NCBI GenBank assembly: GCA_003219495.1
Contig: QHOZ01000022.1
Span: 1-14,659, forward strand
Source: Verrucomicrobiota bacterium
GTDB taxonomy: Bacteria > Verrucomicrobiota > Verrucomicrobiae > Chthoniobacterales > UBA10450
DNA length: 14,659 bases
Reading direction: 5' to 3'
The translations under genes were made by a program, and so were the position numbers. The notes under the pieces are model-generated. The model searched no databases. It was not told the DNA's origin and was given only the letters and a program-made list of their open reading frames with translations. Below, piece by piece: positions 1-7,277 of this stretch (position 1 is its first letter; each line of letters begins with the position of its first letter).

Positions 1-1
1 T

Positions 2-472
2 TCGAACTTCCTCAATAATGCAGCGGAGCGAGACCAAGCGCAAAAGCGCGGCGGCGAAATGGAATTTACGTCCTGGGACGAGTGGCTGGCAGAAGCGCCA
101 TCGCAACTTTCGTTTCCCGACGAAGCGGTCAAAACGTTGCCTCCGGAATTATTTTTCGATATGCGGTGGGCTGCGACGGTGGTCGAGCAAACGCTTCGTC
201 GTTTGCGTGAAGAATGTGAAAGCAAAGGTCGGCTGCGCCTATTCGAGACTCTGAGTGATTATCTGACTGGAGAACGCACCGATGCCTCGTATGCCGATCT
301 CTCAACCACACTCGGAATTCCGGAAACCGCAGTAAAGAAGCAGCTTTACAATATGCGGCAGCGTTATCGCTGGTTGCTGCGCGAGGAAGTCGCGCAAACC
401 GTCGAAAATCCGAACGAAGTGGATGACGAAATTCGTCATCTCTGCGCCGCGTTGGCGGCCGCAACCGAGTAG
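2..472 (+). CDS. Sigma-70 family RNA polymerase sigma factor, C-terminal part (5' end outside window)
   Basis: The frame is open from base 2, so the first ATG at 59 is internal and the true start lies left of the window. Residues just before that ATG read AQKRGG, a signature I recognise from the sigma factors paired with Ser/Thr kinases in Verrucomicrobiota, Planctomycetes and Acidobacteria. The remainder holds a helical linker (MRWAATVVEQTLRRLR) and a region 4 helix-turn-helix: YADLSTTLGIPETAVKKQL followed by MRQRYRWLLREE, which would contact the -35 element. The tail IRHLCAAL is also typical of the group. The stop (TAG) lies 5 bases before the kinase start, so the two are almost certainly co-transcribed. 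Promoter targets cannot be read from the sequence. The family call is firm; regions 2 and 3 are not visible. Confidence 0.88.
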   Translation, partial: SNFLNNAAERDQAQKRGGEMEFTSWDEWLAEAPSQLSFPDEAVKTLPPELFFDMRWAATVVEQTLRRLREECESKGRLRLFETLSDYLTGERTDASYADLSTTLGIPETAVKKQLYNMRQRYRWLLREEVAQTVENPNEVDDEIRHLCAALAAATE

Positions 473-477
473 ACCGA

Positions 478-2076
478 ATGAAAAGCTCGCGTGACTCGTC
501 CGCCTCGTCTCGACTGACGAACCCGCCGCAAGAATGCAAACAATGCGGGACAAAGACGCGATTAAGCAACGGCCTATGCGTAAACTGTCTTCTGGGCGAA
601 GGGCTGGAACCCGATACACAAGCGTCAAGTGACGCATTCGAGCGCGTCCTCAACGAAGCGGACGTGCCGGACAAGCAATGGCGCATGGGCAATTACGAAA
701 TTTTGGAAGAGATCGCTCGTGGCGGGATGGGCGTCATCTACCGAGCGCAGCAACGACATTCACGACGAATCGTCGCGGTAAAGCGGGTTCTTAGCTATCA
801 CGCTAAATCACACGACTCGCTTGCGCGTTTTCGTCGCGAAGCGGAAGCAGCCGCGAATCTCGATCACCCGAATATTTTACCAATATTCGAAGTTGGCGAA
901 AGCGACGACGGCCTCCCGTTCTTCAGCATGAAGTATGTGTCCGGCGGCAGCCTGCAGCAGATTGGACCGACTTTGCGCGGAGATCGGCGTCGGTCGGTTC
1001 AGTTAATGGCGAAAGTCGCGCGCGCAGTCGACTACGCACACGCTCGCGGAATTCTCCATCGTGATCTAAAGCCGGGAAATATTTTGATCGATGATCACGG
1101 CGAACCATTGGTGAGCGATTTCGGTCTGGCGAAGTCTCTCGAAACAAATAGCGATCTGACCAGAACGTTGACGGGATTGGGAACGCCGGGCTATATCGCG
1201 CCGGAACAGGCTAACAGCGCGGCCGCCGATCTCACTGCGCGGTCGGATGTTTACAGTCTTGGAGCGGTCTTATTTTACCTGCTAACCGGCAGGCCGCCTT
1301 TTCTGGGCGAGAACGCGCTCTCTGTAATTCAACAGGCGGCGAATACTCCGGCGCCAAAACTTCGTTCGCTGGAACCTTCGCTTGACCGCGATTTGGAAAC
1401 CATCTGCGCGCGTTGTCTCGAACAAGATCCTAAAGCCCGTTACCAATCCGCCGGGGATCTCGCGGCGGACCTCGAACGTTGGCTTGAAAACCGGCCGATC
1501 GCAGCCCGACCAGTCACCGTTCCAGTGCGGATTTGGCGCTGGTCTCGGCGTAATCCTAAATTAGTGGTCGCGACTTTGAGCGGAATACTTTTGGGCGCGA
1601 GCGTGTTTTGGTTATTTCGCGAAAATTTTTCTCCCGCGTCGCCAGCTACTCCTCCCGAGAAAAGCATCGCGGTGTTGCCATTTGTCGATCTTAGCGAAGC
1701 CAGGGATCAGGAATATTTTTGCGATGGAATCAGTGAGGAAATTCTTCACGCACTGGCCCGGGTGGACGGTCTGCATGTGCTCGGCCGCACGTCGTCTTTT
1801 TCATTCAAAGGGACAAACGCAACCGTCGGAGAGATTGGAAGAAAGCTGAACGTCGAGGATGTCCTGGAAGGAAGCGTCCGGCGCGAGGGTAACCGCATTC
1901 GAGTTACGACACAGTTGATGAATACGCGGACGGGTTTTCAAGTGTGGACGGAAACTTACGATCGCGAGTTGCCGGGCATTTTTGCGCTGCAGGACGAAAT
2001 CACTCGATCAATCGTTGATGCGCTCAAAATCAAGCTGGCCGTTGCGTTACCGACTCACGAGCGTCGTGATCCCTAA
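478..2076 (+). CDS. Membrane-anchored Ser/Thr protein kinase with TolB/FlgO-like domain (ends at an apparent premature TAA)
   Basis: This is a Hanks-type kinase of 532 residues as read. A possible zinc ribbon comes first (C20/C23, C34/C37). The kinase domain spans about 73-336: glycine loop ARGGMG (80-85), ATP lysine K102 in VAVK, catalytic loop HRDLKPGN (194-201), DFG (214-216) and APE (241-243). All key residues are present, so it should be active. One membrane helix follows (about 362-380), then a segment starting KSIAVLPF (395-402) with FCDGISEE and VLEGSVR, typical of the TolB-N/FlgO-like domain fused to TPR proteins. This places the kinase in the cytoplasm and the tail outside. The TAA at 2074-2076 falls where relatives run straight into TPRs, and the same frame continues (VYDLYLEGLYF), so this is probably a truncated N-terminal part of a protein of about 980 residues. 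There is no clear Shine-Dalgarno sequence; coupling to the upstream sigma gene is likely. Confidence 0.9.
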   Translation: MKSSRDSSASSRLTNPPQECKQCGTKTRLSNGLCVNCLLGEGLEPDTQASSDAFERVLNEADVPDKQWRMGNYEILEEIARGGMGVIYRAQQRHSRRIVAVKRVLSYHAKSHDSLARFRREAEAAANLDHPNILPIFEVGESDDGLPFFSMKYVSGGSLQQIGPTLRGDRRRSVQLMAKVARAVDYAHARGILHRDLKPGNILIDDHGEPLVSDFGLAKSLETNSDLTRTLTGLGTPGYIAPEQANSAAADLTARSDVYSLGAVLFYLLTGRPPFLGENALSVIQQAANTPAPKLRSLEPSLDRDLETICARCLEQDPKARYQSAGDLAADLERWLENRPIAARPVTVPVRIWRWSRRNPKLVVATLSGILLGASVFWLFRENFSPASPATPPEKSIAVLPFVDLSEARDQEYFCDGISEEILHALARVDGLHVLGRTSSFSFKGTNATVGEIGRKLNVEDVLEGSVRREGNRIRVTTQLMNTRTGFQVWTETYDRELPGIFALQDEITRSIVDALKIKLAVALPTHERRDP

Positions 2077-2322
2077 GTGTACGATCTCTACCTTGAAGGT
2101 CTTTATTTTTCCAACAAGTCCAGCGAGGAAGATCTTCGCCGTGCACTCGGCTTTTTTCAGCGCGCCGTCGAGAAAGACTCAACTTTCTCCAACGCTTGGA
2201 CTGGAATCTCCAAGGTTTGGTATTTTTTAGGGGGCGTTTACGTCAAGCCCATGGATGCTTATCCGAAAGCCAAAGAAGCAGCGCTAAAAGCTATCGCGCT
2301 CAGCGCACTGCTATCTCAGTGA
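2077..2322 (+). pseudogene. TPR fragment 1 of the kinase gene, same frame after the TAA
   Basis: This stretch continues the kinase frame directly after the TAA. It reads VYDLYLEGLYFSNKSSEEDL, then ALGFFQRAVEKDSTFSNAWTG and further helical TPR sequence up to ALKAIALS. The opening (YDLYL.G..F) is the usual start of the TPR block after the TolB-like domain in such kinases. A GTG at 2077 could nominally start translation but has no ribosome binding site, so an independent gene is unlikely. At about 2305-2310 the TPR pattern jumps to another frame and this frame ends at a TGA (2320-2322). I read it as the middle piece of a disrupted gene, not a separate protein. Confidence 0.75.
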
Positions 2323-3415
2323 AGTCGACCGCGTTCTTGATTGGGATTTGATCAGCGCGGACGCGGAGTTGCAGCGTGCTCTCCAGCTCGATCCAAATTC
2401 TGCGCCGGCTCACTTTTTCTCTGCATTGCTGCCACTCTTTCGTGGCGAGCTCCAAGAAGGACTTCGTCTTGTCCTGGAAGCGAAACGATTAGATCCCGTG
2501 TCTCCCGTTACCAGTTACGTTGCAACGGCGGCCTACTTGGCCAACGATCGAATCGACGACGCTATTGTCGAAGGTCAGCGAACGCTCCAACTCGATCCAA
2601 ATTATTTTTATCTCGATTCGAATCTTGCGGCGGCATATCGGGAAAATGGAGACTTCGCGAAGGCGATTGAGCTTTACACGCAGGCGCAAAGCGTCAGACA
2701 TCTCCCGAGCACCGGTTTAGCCATCACTTACGTGCGCATGGGCAAGTCCGACGAGGCCCGAAAAATTCTCGATCAACTCTTGCAGCAAACGCAAACGCGC
2801 TACGTGCCCGCTCCATCGATCGCCGCCGTTTACGTGGCGCTCGGCGAAAAGGAAGAGGCCTTTCGTTGGCTCGATCGCGCGTTCGCGGAACACTCTGGGA
2901 TTTTGCAATGGATCGCGTTTCTTCCTGAGTTCCGGCCGCTTCATTCCGACGGCCGCTTCCCCATCCTCTTGCAACGAGCGGGTGTTTCCTATGATCCAAT
3001 ACTGGCCATTACCGAAACTAAGCTGTCGCAAATCGCTGATTCGAATGCGCAGGAGCACTTGCTTTTGAAAGTTGGCGTCAAGCCGCGGCCAAAAACCGAA
3101 AATGGCCACGTGGTTCGAATCATGGTTTCATTTTACGACTTGACCAAGGGCAACAAATTCGTCCCCACCGATGCACAAGTCGGCTACAACTGGCTGACGC
3201 CGGTGCGCGATTGGACGGATGCGAAAACCAAATTCATTGCCGCAACCTACGTTCGCCCAAAAAATCAAGAATCCTCGACAGACGACCGGCATTATGGGGG
3301 TTTCATCGTCCGCGTTTATTTTGACGGGAAATTACAGGATTCTCGAGCAAGCTCTTCCAGTCTCCTGAAGCTTTTTCCGCGAGAAGAACCAAACGTTCCT
3401 CGATCGTCACACTAA
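2309..3415 (+). pseudogene. TPR fragment 2 plus uncharacterised C-terminal domain of the kinase gene (second frame)
   Basis: Homology resumes at 2309 with CYLSEVDRVLDWDLISADAE, before any start codon. The nominal TTG start at 2348 is therefore probably not a real gene start. Numbered from that TTG, residues 1-180 are TPRs (ALQLDPNSAPAHFFSAL, TLQLDPNYFYLDSNLAAAYR, AFRWLDRAFAE). They close with the motif HSDGRFPILLQRAGV (199-213), which normally ends kinase-TPR proteins. A further domain of about 130 residues follows (216-345), ending HYGGFIVRVYFDGKLQDSRA and SLLKLFP. I cannot name it; I have an impression of similar sequences in other Verrucomicrobiota proteins, without a function. In an intact parent this would be extracytoplasmic and would suit a sensor or protein-binding role. 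Stop is TAA at 3413-3415. Confidence 0.75.
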
Positions 3416-3500
3416 TCGTAAAATCAAATCGAGGAGTTTGAGAAAAGTCCCTTGAGCCGCGCAACTAAATGGACAGGCAGGCTTTTATGAACGTGACGAA

Positions 3501-6500
3501 ATGATTCGAGCCGATAAGCGCTATTTGTTGCTCGCGATCGTTACCGGCGCGGTTTCTTCGATCTCCGAGATCCGGGCGCAGGAACCGGCGTCGTCACCGC
3601 AAACGCGTGGTCAGCCTGGCGTAACAATCGAGGAAGTCATCGTCACCGGCTCGAACATTCCACCGGCCGAAGAAAGCGGACCATATCCAGTCGATGTTTA
3701 TGACAGAGACGAGATCACGCGCCTCGGTGTGCGGACAGCCACCGACCTCATTCAGAAAATACCGGAAGCGATGGGCGCATCGATCACCGAAAATAATGTC
3801 AACGGAGGCGATGGGCGCGCCGAATTAAATATCAGAGGCATTCTCCCGAAGGAGACGCTTGTCCTTCAAGACGGGCGGCGGGTCGCCCCGGTTGGATTTG
3901 CCGGCGACACTGTCGATCTTAATACCATCCCGATCGGATTGATCGATCGCATCGAAATCCTCAAGGACGGCGCATCCTCGATTTATGGCGCGGACGCCGT
4001 CGCCGGTGTTTTTAACGTGTGGTTAATCCACAAATTCCGCGGACTCGAGCTCTACACCAGTTACGGCAATACCAATCTCGGCTTTGCCAACGATCAAAGC
4101 GAAGAGCGCACGTATCTTCTCGCCGGCACTGGCGACAACAAGATCGACATCGTTGTTTACGCGGAGTCGTACAACCGCGCCGCAATTTACGCGCGCGACG
4201 CGGATATTTCTCACGACGCAGACTACCGGCCGTTTGGTGGGCTGGATCTTCGCAGCGGATTCTTCGCTGGGCGCGTCGGCGGATTCGTTTACCTACCAAC
4301 ACTCAACAACGGTTCGCGAACGCCAACACCTCACTCATTCCCAAACGCAGCAAGTGATCCTCAGTATGTGCCACAAAAGAGTCTGCCACCGGAGCAGCGA
4401 CTCTTTAATTTCTCAGACATCGCAGGCGCGATTGGTCCAGCTGATCGTCAATATTTGTCCGGAGCTGTCGAATACAACGTGTCCGACCGATATCTCGCGA
4501 TCTTTTCGGACTTCAAATACATGCGCGGTCATTGGGAAGGAGCGTTGGCGCCGGTCCCGTTTACTCCAGATCCGTTTACCGATGCACTTCATCCGGGCGG
4601 GATCAGTATTTCCAGCATCAGCGTGCCGATCCAAAATGCGTTTAATCCGTTCACGGTGGCGGATTACACTTCGGCCGGCGGTTTCGATCCAAAGATTCCT
4701 TCGAGCAAACTCAGTGCGGCGCCGCCTGGAACGCAATTCGTAACCGGCGTTCGCTATCGAGGACTGGAAGCCGGGGTCCGAACGGACAAGATCACGACTG
4801 ACAATTATGTCTTTACGAGCGGACTAAGAGGTAATTTAGGCGAGTTCGGACACTATTTTTCGACATGGAACTGGGAAAGTGCCTTTCGTTATAGCGAAGA
4901 CAGTCGAACCGAGCTTTTCAGCGGAATCGTAAACACCACGACCTTGCGATCAGCGCTGCTCGATTCAAATCCCGCGACCGCGTTCAATCCTTTCGGACTC
5001 AACCGGAATTCTCGCGCAGTTATTGATCGAGTATTTGTTACCACCCAACACACGGGAACGACCTCGCTCACATTAGAGGACCTGAGAATGTACGGGGAGT
5101 TGTTTAATCTGCCGGCCGCGCCGGTTTCTTTCGCGACCGGAGCCGAGCATCGAACCGAGCGCGCACGCGATATTCCTGACGCGCTCACAATAACCGGGCA
5201 AACTCTTGGCGCGACAAACTTCACTCCGACCAATGGAACCCGCGACGTCTGGTCGGTTTACTGGGAAATCTTGCTCCCCGTCACCAGCCCCATCTGGAAT
5301 GTTCCGGGGCTCTACAGTTTTGAACTTGGTTATCAGGAACGATATGAAAATCTTAGCGACTTCGGCTCGGCCGAACGGCCCAAATTTTCTGTTCGATGGC
5401 AACCAATCGATTCAGCGCTCACTTTCCGCGGCACTTACACGGAAGCGTATCATGCGCCGACTCTGAGCGATTTATTCCGCGGCCCGACAGAATTCGGCGC
5501 GTTCGTAAAAGATCCGCGGAGTGCAGTGACTGAATCGGAAGTCCTCGCGCGGGCAAGCGGTAATCTAGATTTGAACCCGGAGACCGCTTATGAATGGACA
5601 TACGGCGCCGTCCTTACGCCCGCTAAATGGTGGTCCGCGCTGCAAGGTCTAACGTTAACCGCCGATTTCTATCATATAGATATCCGCGCAGTCACGCTTC
5701 AGTTGGACCCTCAGTTTCTTGTCGATCATGAAAGGCAGTTTCCCGACCAGGTCGTGCGCGGACCATCCACCGGGCCGGGCGATCCATTCGGGCCGATCGT
5801 TCTTCTCTTACTCCCTCAACAAAATCTCGGCCGGATGATCCAGGAAGGTTGGGACTATTCCGTAATCTATTCTTTCGACACGAAAAAATTTGGACATGGA
5901 GACTGGGGAACATTCATCGCGCTCCTTCGCGGCACATATCTAGACCGCGTGATCCTGCAAACCGTGCCGGGTGGGCCGGAGCAAAGCGTTGTCGGAAAAT
6001 TTGGCGGCGGATTTCTCGGAATTCCGGCGGGTGGTTCGTTCTCTCACAATCGGTGGTACGCGAGTTTATTCTATGACGCGTCTCCAGGCTCCGTTCTCGC
6101 GGGTGTCGACACGGGATTTACGGTCCATTTTGTTGGCCAATACTGGGACAATTCAGGTTTCATCCCGCATCTGCACGAGCATGATCCGGTAACCGGCGCA
6201 ATCATCCGTGAGATCGGACCTCATAATCGCAAAATTCGAGAGTGGACCACGCTGGATTGGACCCTGAGTTACACGTTTAGATCGCGAGTCAGTCCGGCAT
6301 CGGCGGGAGTTGCCGGCTACGACAAAGCCGAGCACGGCAGCGCGTCCGATGAAAAGAATTCTATCCCGATCGGCAAAGCGGAGTATCGGCCGGGTGGATG
6401 GCGCGCATGGTGGAGCAACACAACGATCACTTTGGGAATTAATAACCTGACCGATGAAGAGCCGCCTTTTGTCGCGGCTGCACTTGAGAATGGCTACGAC

Positions 6501-6560
6501 GAGAACACGACAAATATTCGGGGGCGCAATTGGTATGTGGCCCTTAAGAAAAGGTTCTAG
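3501..6560 (+). CDS. TonB-dependent outer-membrane receptor
   Basis: A 1019-residue TonB-dependent receptor. A signal peptide covers about 1-26 (hydrophobic YLLLAIVTGAV, probable cleavage after IRA). A TonB-box-like segment VTIEEVIVTGSNIP (41-54) is followed by the plug, with LQDGRRV, the NTIPIGLIDRIEILKDGASS motif, and YGADAVAGVFNV in place of the usual VINI. The rest is a beta-barrel with alternating aromatic strands, a long loop-rich middle, the familiar TEAYHAPTLSDLF and LNPETAYEWTYG motifs, and the C-terminal signature NWYVALKKRF ending in phenylalanine. The substrate cannot be inferred: there is no SusD partner, siderophore gene or B12 gene nearby. It lies 85 bases downstream of the broken kinase gene, and a carboxypeptidase-regulatory-like exported protein follows. 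No good Shine-Dalgarno sequence stands directly before the ATG; see the short upstream frame at 3487. Confidence 0.95.
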   Translation: MIRADKRYLLLAIVTGAVSSISEIRAQEPASSPQTRGQPGVTIEEVIVTGSNIPPAEESGPYPVDVYDRDEITRLGVRTATDLIQKIPEAMGASITENNVNGGDGRAELNIRGILPKETLVLQDGRRVAPVGFAGDTVDLNTIPIGLIDRIEILKDGASSIYGADAVAGVFNVWLIHKFRGLELYTSYGNTNLGFANDQSEERTYLLAGTGDNKIDIVVYAESYNRAAIYARDADISHDADYRPFGGLDLRSGFFAGRVGGFVYLPTLNNGSRTPTPHSFPNAASDPQYVPQKSLPPEQRLFNFSDIAGAIGPADRQYLSGAVEYNVSDRYLAIFSDFKYMRGHWEGALAPVPFTPDPFTDALHPGGISISSISVPIQNAFNPFTVADYTSAGGFDPKIPSSKLSAAPPGTQFVTGVRYRGLEAGVRTDKITTDNYVFTSGLRGNLGEFGHYFSTWNWESAFRYSEDSRTELFSGIVNTTTLRSALLDSNPATAFNPFGLNRNSRAVIDRVFVTTQHTGTTSLTLEDLRMYGELFNLPAAPVSFATGAEHRTERARDIPDALTITGQTLGATNFTPTNGTRDVWSVYWEILLPVTSPIWNVPGLYSFELGYQERYENLSDFGSAERPKFSVRWQPIDSALTFRGTYTEAYHAPTLSDLFRGPTEFGAFVKDPRSAVTESEVLARASGNLDLNPETAYEWTYGAVLTPAKWWSALQGLTLTADFYHIDIRAVTLQLDPQFLVDHERQFPDQVVRGPSTGPGDPFGPIVLLLLPQQNLGRMIQEGWDYSVIYSFDTKKFGHGDWGTFIALLRGTYLDRVILQTVPGGPEQSVVGKFGGGFLGIPAGGSFSHNRWYASLFYDASPGSVLAGVDTGFTVHFVGQYWDNSGFIPHLHEHDPVTGAIIREIGPHNRKIREWTTLDWTLSYTFRSRVSPASAGVAGYDKAEHGSASDEKNSIPIGKAEYRPGGWRAWWSNTTITLGINNLTDEEPPFVAAALENGYDENTTNIRGRNWYVALKKRF

Positions 6561-6666
6561 CGCCGTTCACCGGCAAGAGTGAGCTCGCCGGACGCCGCGG
6601 CATAAAAATATTTCGGAACTGCGGCTTCTTTTTCCTGTAGAACCTAGTGAAAGGCTTTTTTTATCT

Positions 6667-7209
6667 ATGATCATCAAATCGCTCCACCTTTGTTTAATCC
6701 TGTTCGTCGCATCTGCCGTCGCCGCGTGGGCTGCCCCTCAAGCCACCGGCCCTGCCAGGATCCAAGGCTTTGTTAGAGATTCGAATAACAACCCGATTGC
6801 CGGGGCCGAAGTGCATGTTCAGGCCAAAGACGGTAGTGGATTACAAAAAATTATCCGCACCGACGGCGTTGGACAGTTCGGCGTCAGCAATCTCCCGGTC
6901 ACTGACTACGAAGTCGTTCTCTTCGTGAACGGCCAGGTCAAAGCCTCGCTTTCCAATCAGCACGTTTTCCCGAATAAACCAACGAAAGTGGACTTCAAAT
7001 TGACCGGCAAATTCGCCGAAAACGGCAAGAAGAAGCATACCCACATGGTCTACGTTCCGGCCGAGACCGGAAGTAACCTAAGCGGGCATTGGGTTGAAGT
7101 AGACGATGTTAGTGGCGCCGGTGCAGCACCCACTAATAACGTTAAGACAGTTTCCGGTGAAGCGCTTCGCAAAATGCAAGGCGGCGGATCCAATAGCGGC
7201 GGTAACTAA
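6667..7209 (+). CDS. Exported protein with carboxypeptidase-regulatory-like domain
   Basis: A 180-residue secreted protein. The signal peptide is about 1-22 (MIIKSLHLCLILFVASAVAAWA, cleaved before AP). Residues about 30-115 form a carboxypeptidase regulatory-like (prealbumin/Cna-B type) beta-sandwich: IQGFVRDSNNNPIAGAEVHV, then TDGVGQFGVSNLPVTDYEV and KPTKVDFKL. These domains are non-enzymatic and are often found at the N-termini of TonB receptors or as free surface proteins. A Lys/His-rich KKKHTHMVYVPAETGSNLSG and a Gly/Ser-rich end follow; I do not recognise that part. It is 106 bases downstream of the receptor on the same strand and is followed at once by a strong terminator, so the two are probably one transcript. 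AAGG at 6651-6654 is a weak, rather distant ribosome binding site. A role alongside the receptor is inferred. Confidence 0.8.
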   Translation: MIIKSLHLCLILFVASAVAAWAAPQATGPARIQGFVRDSNNNPIAGAEVHVQAKDGSGLQKIIRTDGVGQFGVSNLPVTDYEVVLFVNGQVKASLSNQHVFPNKPTKVDFKLTGKFAENGKKKHTHMVYVPAETGSNLSGHWVEVDDVSGAGAAPTNNVKTVSGEALRKMQGGGSNSGGN

Positions 7210-7231
7210 TTTAGAAGGACAGGTTGTTCGG

Positions 7232-7264
7232 AAAACGCGCGGTCACAAGCCGCGCGTTTTTTTT
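7232..7264. terminator. Bidirectional rho-independent terminator
   Basis: A perfect 11-bp inverted repeat (AAAACGCGCGG at 7232-7242, CCGCGCGTTTT at 7250-7260) with a 7-base loop. On the + strand it runs into eight T (7257-7264). On the - strand it ends in four T, which come from the A run at 7232-7235. It lies between two convergent genes (stops at 7209 and 7278) and should end both transcripts. Confidence 0.93.
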
Positions 7265-7277
7265 GTCTACCGCAAAA

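Noticed and set aside
2074..2076. Reassigned or read-through TAA codon, since two genes carry in-frame TAA followed by GT
   Set aside because: Other genes here end at TAA (7209, 10044), and the frameshifts elsewhere need another explanation anyway. TAA is also the least leaky stop. Substitution or error is simpler.
2348..3415. Independent TPR gene starting at TTG 2348
   Set aside because: Homology begins 39 bases upstream in the same frame, and there is no ribosome binding site. It is a fragment of the kinase gene.
3397..3435. Hairpin across the kinase-gene stop (TCCTCGAT/ATCGAGGA, 23-base loop) as a terminator
   Set aside because: No T run follows and the loop is long. It could still fold but is not supported as a terminator.
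6565..6590. Hairpin CCGGC/GCCGG after the receptor stop as a terminator
   Set aside because: Only a 5-bp stem, followed by GC-rich sequence without a T run.
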